From Edolisoma coerulescens (Eukaryota; Chordata; Aves; Passeriformes; Campephagidae): a stretch of 64,000 bases of DNA. A program made the translations under genes and the position numbers. A model generated the notes under the pieces. The model worked only from the letters and a program-made list of their open reading frames with translations. It ran no database searches and had not been told where the DNA came from. This document shows, in pieces, positions 39,801 through 51,980 of the stretch. The stretch lies in the NCBI GenBank assembly GCA_013397115.1, contig VWZW01004026.1, positions 2,032,709-2,096,708 of the forward strand. The letters run 5' to 3'. Positions within the stretch are counted from its first letter, which is position 1. Each line of letters starts with the position of its first letter.

Positions 39801-42800
39801 TCCCTAGACCACAGGAGTATGGATATAAATGAGAATTATTTTGATTGATTAACTAATTACCCCAAAGTACTGTAGTTTGTAGCTTGCGTATTAACAGACA
39901 GGCATGTTATTAGGTGGTGGAGAGAATTAAACAACTATAAATACATCAAATGGAATAAGTGTGCACAGTTAGATAAAAATATTTTTTGGAAGTCTTATTT
40001 TTTTAGTTTGCCATGTATGTTTTGTGGTTTGGGAAGACAAAGATGTTTATTTTCTTATTTACTTATTACAGTGTTTACAACTTTTGCTTTCATGGTATTC
40101 CTTCTGACTCATCTGGGTTTTTTTCTGCTTGATTTACATCTTATTTTATGTCTGTGGCAGTAGTCTGATAACAGATGGGATCCATGGGCTTCTCTTAATA
40201 TGAAGCCATGGATGGAGTGCTACTGCAGCTTCCCACAGCTCTGTGTCAGTTGTGTGTTAAAAGTCTTTTCCTTGGGCCACATCTCAGTTCTCCTGGTGAA
40301 GGTGACTATTTTAGCACTAGGGTCTGTGATGCAAAGCAAGTGTGGGAGTCAGTAATTTTATTGCCGTCTTCATTTTGGTATAGATCTAAATTAGGGATAA
40401 GTGACTAGATCAGATAATATTCACTCCAATTCTCCTTTTAACAAACAAAGATTTCTTGAAGTTGTGAGGTATTTGAAAGCATCAGACAGCTTTTTTTAAT
40501 CCTTTCAATTCATTCTATGCACTTGGGAACCAGAAGGCACTTGACATACCAGGACACAGATGACTGCTAAAGAAGCTTGTTGCAGCTGAAATTTTGGCTT
40601 CTTGATATCTATGGAGAGGCCCATTTTGTAGTAATATTTTTTGTTACGGATTTCTAAGTCATAGAAATATTCCTATATTTTGAGAAATCTTTCTTTGAAC
40701 AGCTAGTGGAAATTAAACTCCAAAACTTTTGAGGTCAATGCACTAAAGACCACCTATCCTTAGAGATAAAATTAAAATTAAGAGCAGACCTTGAAGATAA
40801 TTTAACCGTTAGACAAACACAGAAAATACTATTGGCCTGGAAACCTGCCAGATAGATAAGTATTCTTCTATTTCTGTTGTGTACACATAAATAGCTGTTA
40901 AATGTAAGTGTAGCTGCATAAAATTTTCAGATTAATCTAAAACTTTTCAGACTACTCAAAATTGGAGATGTGAATAAATACCTACAAATGCTTTTATTGA
41001 ATGCTGTCTTCTTTTAAAGTAGAATATTGCCATTTATTTAGTGAAATAACTCTAAATAGAGTCATTTTAAATGGCACATTGAATAGATTATGTTTTATTT
41101 TATTGTTACTTGGCATCTATATTTGATATTTGGAAAGCTAAATGTACATTTACCATGGTTAAAATACTTTGATGTGATGGTGCACTAACACATAATTTCT
41201 TTTCCTCTCATGTTTATTTGCACTTGTGTTATGTAAAATCAATTAAGAAAAAAAGAAATAACATAATCCTTCTACAGTCTGTGTCAAACAGAGGTTAAGA
41301 TTAAATACAATGCTTTGGAAAAACATTTATTTCCATTTTACAAGCTCAGACGGTACCAACTCTTCAGTGATAAAATAATATGAAAAGGATGTTTTACTTA
41401 CAGGAATATATTTGTAACTCCAAACATAAGGGAAAGAAGTATCATGTAGGACTTCATCTCAGTATGTTTTTGCAAATAAGAAAACTAAATCAAGGTACCT
41501 GATTAAGCCTATGGAACCAGATGAATTATTTTGAAGAACGAATCCTGCTCCATCAGCTGCAAGAAAAGGTGAATATTAGTCAGTTTAAGATCTGCACAAT
41601 CCATTTTCCTACTAGCTAGCTCTTCAACACCACCCAGTGCCTAACCCTGAATATGCATTTCTTTGTGATGCACAGCACAAAGTGTGAAATGCCAGCCAGA
41701 GCTATAATGGCACATTAGCCAAGGAGCTGAGCAAATTACTTGAAGTCAGGAATACTGCTGTAATTTAAGTCTTGTAGTGGCTACACGGAATACATTTTGG
41801 ATTTGAAACATATGTTAGCTAGCCTGAATTCCCTGAGCAGCACTATCACGTTGTTAGTGCCCCACAAGCCTCATTTATTTAGCTTGTCTTGTGCGTCCTC
41901 ATGAAAACATGTCATGTGGACATCCTGTTGCTCCAAAAGTATTTAAGGCCTGTTCAACTCACAAGCATTTAACTCTTAAAAAGTTCCTTGCTTTTTAAAT
42001 CAAAAGGGTTTTTTTATATTTTAGATAGCTTTACAGCATAGGTGGGCAGAATACTCATTCAGTGATCAGTGGCAATATGGTTTTGAGCTGCTTGTTTTTC
42101 AAACTATTGGCATAAAACAGAAGCAAGAGCTGAAAATCCTCTGTTTTATCCAGAAGCTCAGTCCTAAAATCACAATCCTTGTAAATACATTTCTTTACAA
42201 GAGAGTCTGGAAAAAAATATTATTAAAAGGTGAAGTTTGTCATTGCATGGTTCTGTACTGATGCTTGGAGAAGCCCCTGCACATCATTAACACCATTGAT
42301 AGGAGGGCAACTGCTTATGAGTAATCAGTGTTTTGATTTGTCATGATTATTCCTTCTCTGAGAATATTTGGGGTAAAATATTAGACTTGATGCAGCTTAT
42401 GCCTATTGTACAGTAAACTTCAACTATCATAGCTTCAATGGAGCACTTGTACTTTGAGAGTAAAAAACATTTATATTCATTCAGAAGTTATGCTATGTCG
42501 GGTTTTTTTTCACCCACTTTGTGTTTTTACACCTCTCCCAGACTTTGGAGATTTTGGCAGAAGTCTTGAACAATGCAAATGTTTCTGAGTTTTGGGGGTT
42601 TTTTTCTGTGGAAAACTAGCAAGTTTTTCCATTCTTTCCTAAAGCTAATTTTATAAGAGACTTAATGCAGATCAACACCCCACTGAGCAATACTTTATTC
42701 ACTAAGTGTCTAATAAGTTTTTTGCTAAGTTGCTGAATTGGGAATAACAAGAACTCAATCTCCATAAATTGACCTTTTAGCTTCAGCTGAGCAGCTCTCT

Positions 42801-42839
42801 ACTGAATAATAATTGTAAATAAATAAACCTAAACAAAAT
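33817..42839. other. Long AT-rich non-coding stretch
   Basis: About 9 kb with no recognisable repeat family and no supported exon. Frames up to 124 codons (34056-34430 minus, 35941-36300 minus) show no domain and no exon borders. Segments near 36960-37200 and 41560-41770 have the complex, repeat-free look of possible conserved non-coding elements, including a SOX-like palindrome AACAATTGTT at 36989-36998. Confidence 0.35.
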
Positions 42840-43185
42840 GACAACAAGCATAGGCCAGTGAACAGGAAGGTTGAGCTGTTTCATGAAGCAAAAGGTAAGC
42901 TAAAGCCCCTGATGAGAGCGAGGCAGGGGGACTAATGCCTTCACAAGCAAGGGTGCAGTCTGGCAGGACTCATGAGAGGAGACAAGCTCGGGTAACAGCC
43001 CAGTGGTGCCCGTGAGAATCCACAGAGACAAAGCAGGTCCAAGTCAAAGCCTGTAAGTCATATCAGCAAGGCCAAAATCAGCAAGATAAGAAATCTAAGC
43101 ACAGGAATACTCAAGGCTCAGAATGGGGGAGGGACAAGGCTGATGGCTGCAGAGCCTCTGGGTGTATTCAAGACCTCACCAAAAG
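42840..43185. other. GC-richer unclassified block, possible old repeat
   Basis: This ~350-base block differs in composition from its AT-rich flanks and contains short internal repetitions such as ATCAGCAAG twice (about 43063 and 43078). It could be an eroded LTR or other old transposon, but no diagnostic ends, target duplication or promoter motifs are visible. It has no long frame. Confidence 0.3.
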
Positions 43186-45097
43186 CCAAACTTAACTTCT
43201 AGTGAACCAAATTAATATTCAGGTTTTCTAGTGATACATGAAAAAATGAGAGACATGAAGAGGAGAAGGGCAAATATTTGCTTTGGCACAGCATATTCCG
43301 CTTATGATGAGTACTTATAAAGAAATCAAGAAAGCTGATTTTCAAGAAATGTCAGTTCTTGTGCAACTTCTTTTTTACACAAAGACCAGGTGGTGCAACA
43401 TATGTGCATGATGTGTGAGTTCCATCTCCTCCTCCTTTACAGAATATCCAAGGCTACATTTCCTACCTCCTAGTCTGTTGCCTGGTGTGTCCTACAAAAT
43501 AAGAAACGGTGTGTAATGGAGTTAGATGATTTGGTGTTGACAGCATGACATCAGGCAACTTAGCCTGTTTCTCTAACCTCCCTGGTTTATGAATTCTGTA
43601 CTCATTTGAGAAAAAGAATAATTTCCTGATCTTTAGAAAACCCTCACCACTTTAAAAGATGAGATTGTTTAGTACCCATGGCCATTCCACTTAGATTCCT
43701 TTATTCATCCAAGAAACTTTGGTATTCTCACTAGCAATGCCCTTCCAGAGAAGTAAATGAAAGCTCCAGCTAACAAACCAGGGCCCCCAATTTTAACCTG
43801 CAGGATAGTATTTCTTCCAGAAAATCCTAGGAAACAAAAAGGTATCTTATCATCAGCATTCGGTTTCATGCAGAAATCTCTGATAAAGGCAATTGAGAGT
43901 TAAGCAGAAAAAAATAATAAAAAATGATAATGATTCACTCACTGTGATTTATTGGAATGACTTAGAGATGTTGCAGCATTCTACAAATGTTAGGTACATT
44001 TAGAAGTCTATTCAGCAAATATGACTTTTTAGTTTTTATTAGTCTAATCTTCCTAAATGAGGGTATTTAAACCTAAATGTAGGAGAAAAATGTCTGATTT
44101 ATTACCACAGAGTCTGCTACTTATTTTAGTAGGAAATGCTGATGTCATAAAACATGCTATTTGACACATAACACTAATGCAGTCCAAGTCTTGTAATAAA
44201 TCATCTCAATATTGACAGAAGAACCTAATCTCATATACTACAGTCCATCTGACTTTTTTTTGTATATTTTACTAAGTAACCCTTTCCCTGGACATGTAGT
44301 AGAAGAGCATGCTCTTACATGGTATTCATGTTTCCTTATTAATTCAGCATCTATCACAATTCCAGACCATTGAATTTTGATGAACAATGATAAAACAGAA
44401 TCATTGATGACTTCACAGGGAAAAAAATCTGATTTGCCCACAACAGTTCTCCTTATTTTTGTGGACAAATTTTCCCTTTTCCTTAGTCAACAAATCATAT
44501 ATCTATACGAACTGTTACCAACATTTAACTCTTCAAGGAAGAATGCAGATTAGCCTCTATTATTGAGGGCATAATCCTTTTTAATTATAAGTTTCATTTT
44601 AAATCAATGCTCATGTGCATGTCTGTAAGGAATTAGTTATATTAGCAGCATTTTGAACTGACAATTTTTTTTATTATCTCCTAATGCTTTTATTGCTGGA
44701 AGGATCAATGAAATATTTCTAAGATTCAATATATATTTGATGTCTAGATATAAGATTATATTTGATTCAGAAAGTGTAAATTCAGGAATAGACAGAAGTA
44801 ATTTCGCTACTACATTTAGGAAGCAAATGATGTTTGTTTTTTAGGTCACCTACAGATAGATCCTCGTGATCTCCATTCCAAATGCATGCGAAAACCAGAA
44901 ATATCACATGGACACTAATTTTGAAGGTTTGAAAAAAGACCCACAAAATATTCAACTGCAAGTTCACCAAGCATTTCTACAGACATTTACCAAGACACAT
45001 TTTCCTTTCACACCTAATCTGATATAACTTTGACATGTTGCCCAGTCTTTTTTCCTCCTCTTCCCCTGTGTCATCTATCTTCATGCAGCTTCCCAGA
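43186..45097. other. AT-rich non-coding stretch
   Basis: No gene or repeat recognised. Confidence 0.4.
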
Positions 45098-45205
45098 AGG
45101 ATGAGTTGGTTCAGCTCACTGATGACAGAAAGTACACTTCTCAGCATGTGGGAGGGAAGAGAGGATTAATTTTCTATCAAGCGAATGTGTCAGCCAACTC
45201 ATCCT
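45098..45205 (+). repeat. Perfect 12-bp inverted repeat, 84-base spacer
   Basis: AGGATGAGTTGG at 45098-45109 and its exact reverse complement CCAACTCATCCT at 45194-45205. The spacer is unremarkable. It might be a hairpin or a remnant of a small inverted-repeat element, but no target duplication is evident. Confidence 0.8.
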
Positions 45206-45802
45206 GTGGGCTCAGGCTTGCAAGGGAAGAGATAGAAGGGTGTGCATAGTAAACAGGACCTTTCAGCAGCTGAATTCAGCTGCAGTGAAAGACTGTCCTT
45301 GTCACTCTCCAGTTGAGAGTCCAAGGAAATGGGTAAGATTACTTGGAAAATCTTCAACAGAAATCACATGGCCAAGCAGTTTATTCATGCACACAAGGTT
45401 ATATGTTTGCAAACAGAATTTATGTGTCACACATAGCACATTTGTGACCTATGCCTGAAGTCTTCACTTTGCCCAAGTGACATGCTGCCCAAGCACTTAC
45501 AGGAACACCGTCAAAAGTCAGCAGGACATCAAGTTTGTCTTTTAGCCAGCAATTACTTCTTTTAGCTTCTTTGCAGATGGAGGGATGTTCTGTGTTTGCC
45601 TGAGGTTAAAGTCCTATAGCATAGCATAAATACAATGGTTTCCACTACCTACTTTCACTAAGTGCTGGAATAGAGGTGGAAAAGCAGCTTGAAGTTTGCA
45701 CCAGTCTCATTTAGAGGTGGGCAGCTCCCTGAAGAGACACCTGCCTAGCATTGTGCGCCCATGTCTGCTCTGGTAATGACTTAAGAGATGTGAATTCCTA
45801 CT

Positions 45803-46530
45803 TGTGGTGGGTTAACTTGACTGAAGGTCAAACCCCCTGCCAGACACTCTCTCACTGCTCCTTCTCAACAGGTCAGGGGGAGCAAATGGGATGAAAAAGC
45901 AGATGGCTGAAGATAAAGACAGGCAGATCACTTGCCAATTGCCTTCACATGCAAAACAGACTCAACCAGGGGAGAACCAATTTTTTACCAGTTAAAATAG
46001 ATTTGAATGGTAAGAAACAAATACAAAAATCAGAACAACACTCTTCCCTGTTCCTTTTCCTTTCCAGGCTCAACACGTCTATTCCCAGCTTCTTTACCTT
46101 TTATCCCTTGACTGGTGTGGGAAGATGGAGAAGTGGTTCATGATCAATCTTTACCAGCTTCTTCCTCTTCTCACATCTCCTCTGCTCCACAGTGGATCCT
46201 GCCCATGGGCTGCAGTCCTTCAGGGCAAACCCACTCCAGCAGGGATTTCTCTCTTTTTCCTCCAAATTTGTCTCAAACCTGGACAAAGCTCAAGTGTAGG
46301 TGTCTGCTCCTTGGTGGTGTCTCCACCAGCTGCAGGGGAAGCTGCAGCAACGTTTTGCCGTTTCTTAAATATTATTTCCCAGGGGCATCACCATCTTGGC
46401 TGAGGAGCTCAGCAATGTCCCATTGTGAGTCCATTGGAGCTGTCTCTCTCCAGCATGGAGGGCAGCTCCTGGTCCCAAGTTACAAGCTCTACACATTATC
46501 GGTGAATTGCACCAAATCCTGTTTCAGTAT
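45803..46530 (-). mobile_element. LTR of avian ERVL-like family, minus strand
   Basis: Read on the minus strand this is an LTR of the same family as 50615-51481. Its 3' end on the plus strand is TGTGGTGGGTTAACTTGAC at 45803, the reverse complement of the family's terminal '...caacccaccaca'. Other family blocks are 'gacaggcagatcacttgcca' (about 45920), 'acatgcaaaacagactcaac' (about 45947), 'ggatcctgcccatgggctgc' (about 46195) and 'cagctgcaggggaagctgca' (about 46328). A TATA-like AATAATATTTAAG is read on minus at about 46363-46375. The poly(A) signal position is mutated. The 5' edge near 46530 is diverged and uncertain by tens of bases. No internal retroviral sequence is seen. The 142-codon plus frame at 46115-46543 is antisense to this LTR and is not a gene. 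Confidence 0.85.
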
Positions 46531-47848
46531 CTTCAAAGCATAGCAATCTGTCTGTGAGGATACTAAATTTCCTTAGGCAGTGTTGGTTTATAAATCTTTG
46601 TAAAAGTGCTCTTAACCTATGAGGTCCTTGTGGGTCATCACTGATAGTGATGCTGTCAGTTACCCAGGTCTGCTTTCACTGTTCTAAAGATTAGTCTTTA
46701 TTCAAATGTGTCTATCCCTACTTAGACAAATAAGCCTTTTACCAGTCCCACATACTTTTCCTGAGGCAGCTTTTTCTTTAGCCATATATCATTCTTCTAA
46801 AATATACACCTCTTAATGAAAGGCATTATAGATTTTGTTATTGCTTGCTTTCACGGTTTAGTTATATGGGGTATGATGAGGATCATGAGTAAGTCTATAA
46901 GCATTTTCATGGCTGTGCTGAGCCAGACTAGGGATCATTCTAGCACTAGCCTTATATACTATTTGACAGTATATGAGGAACAGACACTTAAATAAAGCCA
47001 TAGAATAAAACTTACTACTTTGTCACACCGTTCCAGAAATCAGGAGAAAAGGACCTTTTAGAGTTGTAGCTCCCATTAAAACTTTATTAACTGCCAATTA
47101 TGTCAATTTTTTAAAAACATTTGTATTTTATCCTTTCCAAATTAAAATAATTTTTTTAGTAGGAGTGTATTACAGATATTGCCTTGTATTATTGCACAAA
47201 ATTATAAAGTCTTCTGGCTCTTCTCATTCATCTTTAGATTAAAAAAATTACTTGACCTGCAAACTCTGATCTTAGGTAATTTATAAACACATTAAACTAT
47301 AGAGACTTCAGTAGTAAAAAAAAAAAAAGAAAGAAAAAAGAAAGAAAGAGAAAATGTGGTCTCTCAATATCTGTGTCATCTCTCTGTTCTGCATGAGTGC
47401 TCCATTTTACAAGTTCAATTTCCTGACCTTAGCTTCATTAAACCAGAATCTTATTGCCAAGACCCAGATAAGCTTCTGGTGTGATCCAAATGCTTATTAA
47501 ACTGTAACTCAAACTGGCTTTAGAGACCTGTCTTAACCATTTTGGGTGATTTCTTCTCTAAAACCAAAAAAGGGAGAGATCTTAATTTGGAAGTTGGAAG
47601 AAAAATGAAGACCTTTAATCATCAGGAGTGTCTTAACTTTTAGTCCATTTAAAAACAACAAAAAAAAAAATTCCTTTAAATTTTAGGTAAGAAAGAGACT
47701 AGGAGACAAACAAGTGAATGAGAGAATGAAATAACCATTTCTTTGAGACAGCAGCTATTATTTCTTTGTAGCTAAATCTGATTTTTGTTTCTCATATAGC
47801 TAACATAGTTAATATTAGGGCTCTTGATCTTTTTTTCTTTCTGAGCAG
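46531..47848. other. AT-rich non-coding stretch
   Basis: No gene or repeat recognised apart from an A/G-rich run at about 47318-47352. Confidence 0.4.
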
Positions 47849-47901
47849 AGGGTGATGCTTATATGCCAAATGAAGATGAAGTGTTTCAATTTTATTGTGA
47901 G
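47849..47901 (+). other. Candidate exon A
   Basis: A pyrimidine tract ending in CTGAGCAG precedes 47849 and a GAG|GTATG donor follows 47901. The 53 bases are open in two frames. Read from the first base, the exon ends with two spare bases and joins candidate exon B in frame. The other open frame contains MPNEDEVFQFYCE, which looks more protein-like but ends in phase 0 and does not fit exon B. I do not recognise either product. It may be a host exon, a lncRNA exon or chance. Confidence 0.15.
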
Positions 47902-49401
47902 GTATGCCAGGCAAGGTCAACTCAAAATAAAGGAACAAAATTAAATTCTTCAGATTACATAAAGGTACAATGGAAACATGTTTTTAATTTGGTGTTCTGT
48001 GTAATTCAGAGGCTAAGAAATAACTTTTATAGAACTACTATAAAAAATCTGTTAAACTGCTCAAAGTGGTTCCTGTGTTTCTTAAGTATAAAACTTCTGG
48101 ACCATTTAGCCTGGTGCCTGGCATGGTCTCACAGTGTCTCTCAAAGCTGCGGTTAAAGATCTGTAAGTTTTCATACTGGAAAGAGCTGTTTCTCCGTAAA
48201 TCAGAGAGTGATTTAAAGCTAAATGCTTCTAAGGATAGTCTGGCTTAATTTATACAGCTTTGGAAGTGTTCCAACTTAGGCTAAGAAAAGAGTGATATTT
48301 CTGATGCAGGTCATTTTGGCAATACAGTGTGTACCATGCTACAAAAATCATCTGCTTAAAGAAGCTCTTAGCATTTCCAGGTTTATTTCTTGGGTAAAAC
48401 TACCAAAACGGTTTTAAACATAATAAATCACACTCTTTGTTACCCATTGATATCTGCAATCTACACCAGTGTTTATAGTACAGCATATTTCTGTGAAAAT
48501 TCTCTCATCTTCATAGCTAATATAAAAGGCAATATCATATTAACAGTAGGTTCGTCACATCAAAATTATTTGTTTCTAGGGATATACGAAAGTGTTGAGC
48601 ATTCTGGGAGATGGAAACATGGATGCAATAAAAGGAGATACTAACGAAGATATATCCCTGGTTGGATATTTTTTTTCTGTAATTTGCATCAGAGTTGAAT
48701 GCAACTGCTTCTTCATGTTTTATGGAAGAGAAAATGTGCTGACATGAATGACAGTTCATGGGAATGCAACCTGCCTGACTTGTGGGTTCATGAAAGGGTT
48801 GGCTGCCTTCTGTGACCATAAATTTCACCACTGGGTTCTGATGGAAGGCCGGTCTGATAGGGACTCTTCCATCAGTCTTCCCATCAGTTTCTTCTTCAGA
48901 TGCAGATTCTATTCACTTTTGTGTAAAAGGCTAAAGTGACCTTTTTTACTGTTTGTGTAAGGGTTTTGGCATTTCTTGTGTGGAATTTCAGATGTACCTA
49001 AGGAGTATAAATTCAGCTCTTGAACCACTCTTGTGAAAATCACAAATAATAAATAAATAAAGCTAAAATTTAAAGGATGCTAAAATAAAGCATCCTTTAT
49101 TCTAGAAAATTGGCATTGAAGTACTAGGTTTAAAATAAGGTGTTTGCATATGTTCTGTGTGTCATACTGTCTGCTATTATGGTGATCTGGTATAATTAGT
49201 AACAAAACTAATAATTCCAGTTTTCAAGAAATTGGGTAGGCCTTTTCATAGGCCTTTTGATACTAAATACATAATGGATTAAGTTTGCCTATGCTTCTTT
49301 GTGGTATAAATTTTTTTATACTGCGCACAATATTTGACTGTTATTTTATTTCCTAGGCTTTCTTTTACAAGGAACAAGCACTGATTTTATATTTCTTGCA
49401 G

Positions 49402-49563
49402 TTATTTGCCACATATCAGACAGCAAACAATTTTACATGCCTTTCTTTACATCAGCAAGAGATGGACTGGCCTAAACCAAGGTTTTTTATCGGAGTGTGA
49501 AAGAGAGATGGGAGACGAGGAAGACAAAGTTGCACCTTATCTAGCTTTTATTGCAAGCCGTAG
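49402..49563 (+). other. Candidate exon B
   Basis: ATTTCTTGCAG precedes and a consensus donor AG|GTAAGT follows. The 162 bases are open across 53 codons in the frame that starts with one leftover base and ends with two (phase 2-2, length divisible by three). The translation is of mixed composition with a charged stretch ECEREMGDEEDK near residues 31-42, unlike the low-complexity frames around it. An in-frame stop lies upstream of the acceptor, so the frame is bounded by it. It joins candidate exon A in frame. A strong acceptor at 50011 would also continue this frame to a stop at 50192. I do not recognise the protein. Confidence 0.22.
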
Positions 49564-50614
49564 GTAAGTAGTGTCTGAATGTTAAAGAAGTCACTAAGTC
49601 AGAATATAAACATAGGAGTTTCCCCTTTTCCCAGAGTTAGATCAGCAATCTCTGAAAATCAGAAATCCTCTCTTAATTCTGATCCTCCAACATATTGTAA
49701 TCCTTTCAAGATGTTAAATATTGCTGGATTAATGGTGGTTAGTGCAAAGCTTAGCTACAAAAGCACATTTTTTGTTAAGCAGTAGGAATAAAGACTTTCC
49801 ACTTGGAATTCAGATGCAGGTAATTGAAAAGCCAATATGTACCTTCAAACAGAAGATGAGGGACAATACACTATCTTAAAAATTGCTTTCCTTGTTTCTC
49901 AAAGCACTCTACAGCCACCCCCATACTGTCATGTTACAGTTAAATGATTCATGATTGCAAGAGTGGCCAATGTTTTACAGAGAACGATATTGTTCTTTTT
50001 CTTATTTCTAGAGTCTCCCCTCATCTTAGTATACAAAAGAAAAAGCTATACAAAAAGTATATAGAAGAAAAAGCTCTTTTTTTGCTTTTTCTTTTTTGCA
50101 AAAGCAAAGTTTGCTTTGCTGTTCCCTGTTTGTTTACCACTGGTTCAGTTTACCATTCTTGCTCCATTATGCTTTCATCTTTTAACTTCTAGCCTGCATA
50201 CCCAATTTTCTGTTGTTGTCTCTCGTTTTTCCCTTTCCCCTAAGCACTGACAATTTGTAGTTGAAATTAAAAATTAGCAAATTTGCAGTGTATCTATTTC
50301 AGTTTTCCTGAGTATGTGATTAATTTACCTTGACATTTAGCTCAACATTTACTTCCCACACATTCTATTTCAATATTATTTGCAGTCTGTTTTTTCCAAA
50401 ATTAAACCTAAAGCTTATATTTTCCCCCAAATTATTATATTTTTATCATTCAGATGCAAGTGAAAAATATTACAATGCAAGTATAGTTTTAGCATTTTCT
50501 GCCTAATCAAGAGTCAATATAAAGTGAAAATAGCAAATATAATAATTTTTTGTCAGAAATCTATTTGAAAAAAATACTTCAGAATACAAGAAAAAAAATG
50601 TCGTCTTGGATTTA
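49564..50614. other. AT-rich non-coding stretch (possible intron)
   Basis: No repeat recognised. A strong acceptor-like sequence, CTTATTTCTAG, ends at 50011 and is followed by 60 open codons in the phase left by candidate exon B; the downstream translation is hydrophobic and low in complexity. Confidence 0.35.
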
Positions 50615-51481
50615 AGTTTTGGGTTTATGTAGCTAGATTTTTATGACACTGGGATGGCAGGTGTGGCTCCTGTGAAAAGACGCCAGAAGTTGTCCCCATA
50701 TTGGGCAGAGTCAATTCCAGCTGGCTCCTAGAAGGATGCCTTGCTGGCCAAAGTTGAGTCTCTCAGCAACATTGATAGCATCTCTGGGATAATATATTTA
50801 AGCTGGGGTAAAAAAACTCTGAACAAAAACAGCTGGGAGAGAGGAGTGATAATACATGAGAGAAGCAGCCCGAGAGACACCAGTGAAGAAGGAGGGGGAG
50901 GAGGTGCAGAGATTCCCTCACAATGTGGGGCTCAGGCCGAGTTGAGGAAGGCTGTCCCCCTGCAGCCCACACTGGGCCAAGGTGAAGGAGATAACCCCAC
51001 CTGCAGTACCTGCAGGATGCTACACTGGATCAGTCTGCTCCTGTAGGATTGTACCCCATGGAAAAGATCCATTCTGGAGCAGTTCTTGAAGAACTGCAGC
51101 CTGAGTGTGATGAGAAAGAAGAGTCATAGATGCATTGTTAGGAACTGACAACCCCCATTCTGATCCCCCAGCACTGCTCAGGAGGTGGAAGTCAGAGTGA
51201 AGCTGAGCTTGGAAAGAAGGGAGGGGTGCGGAAAAGGTGTTTTTAATTTTGCTTTACTTCTCGCCACCCTATTTTTTTGCAATTACTTGAAATAAAATAC
51301 ATTACTATCCCTAATTCAAATCTGTTCTGTCCTTGATGGCATTTGTTATGTTGTCTCCCTGTCCTTGTCTTCATCCACAAGCTTTTAATGATATTTTTTG
51401 CCTCTGCCCTTTTGATGGAGGGGGAGAGGTAAAACATCTGTGTGGGCACCTGGCATCAAGCCAAGGTCAATCCAGCCCACA
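50615..51481 (+). mobile_element. LTR of avian ERVL-like family, plus strand
   Basis: About 867 bases, same family as the LTR at 45803-46530 but in the opposite orientation and better preserved. The 5' region 'ttgggtttatgtagctagat' matches the family start although the TG is mutated. Then come 'cagctgggagagaggagtga' (about 50830), 'ccctgcagcccacactgggc' (about 50959), a 9-base-arm palindrome at 51079-51097, and the end 'ccaaggtcaatccagcccac' at about 51461-51480. Promoter-like ATATATTTA is at 50792-50800 and AATAAA at 51291-51296. ATTTA precedes 50615 and ATTTG begins at 51481, so a decayed 5-base target duplication is possible but not proven. The 101-codon frame at 50741-51046 is the frequent false gene produced by this LTR family in bird genomes. 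No internal retroviral genes adjoin it. Confidence 0.88.
50792..51296 (+). promoter_or_regulatory. LTR TATA-like box and poly(A) signal
   Basis: ATATATTTA at 50792-50800 and AATAAA at 51291-51296 lie about 500 bases apart in the order expected of an LTR read on plus. The poly(A) signal is intact and could end host transcripts that read into this LTR. Confidence 0.5.
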
Positions 51482-51540
51482 TTTGAAAATAGATATAAGC
51501 AATGCCTTCAACTTTAAGGACCCTTAGGAAATTTAGAGGA

Positions 51541-51566
51541 ACTCTCTCTCAATCTCTCTCTCTCTA
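51541..51566 (+). repeat. (CT)n tract
   Basis: Two short CT runs separated by AAT, just beyond the LTR. Confidence 0.85.
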
Positions 51567-51963
51567 ATTGCCAGGTGAAAACCCTCCTAGCAGAAACCTC
51601 TTAATTGAAGTTTTCATTGTAAGAAAATAAATTAAAATGCAAAATACTGTAAGTTTTCCAATCTTTCTGGCACGGAGAAATAAAAAAGTAAGTTGATTAT
51701 TTGAGAAGCTTGTTTTCCTACAGTATCTAAGCTAGGTATCTAATTTTAGATCACATAAAAGCTGCTTTTCAAGGTGCTCATTAATGAATGAAGCTGGAAC
51801 TGAGTGTCTCTGATTGTACTTATTTCAAGACAAGAGTCAGTAGAACTTGGGAATTAAATATTTGCTTGTTATTGGAAAAATCCTTTAAAAACTTTGTGGC
51901 CTAATGTATATGTTTTAGGTTTGCTGATAAATTTTGTTCAATGCCATGACTGATCTGCAACTC

Positions 51964-51980
51964 TTTTTTTTTTTTTTTTC
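51964..51980 (+). repeat. T run
   Basis: A homopolymer of about 16-17 T. Confidence 0.9.

Noticed and set aside
46115..46543. 142-codon plus frame
   Set aside because: It lies antisense within the ERVL-like LTR at 45803-46530, which explains its openness and GC content.
50741..51046. 101-codon plus frame
   Set aside because: It lies within the LTR at 50615-51481; this family's GC-rich modules commonly give false open frames.
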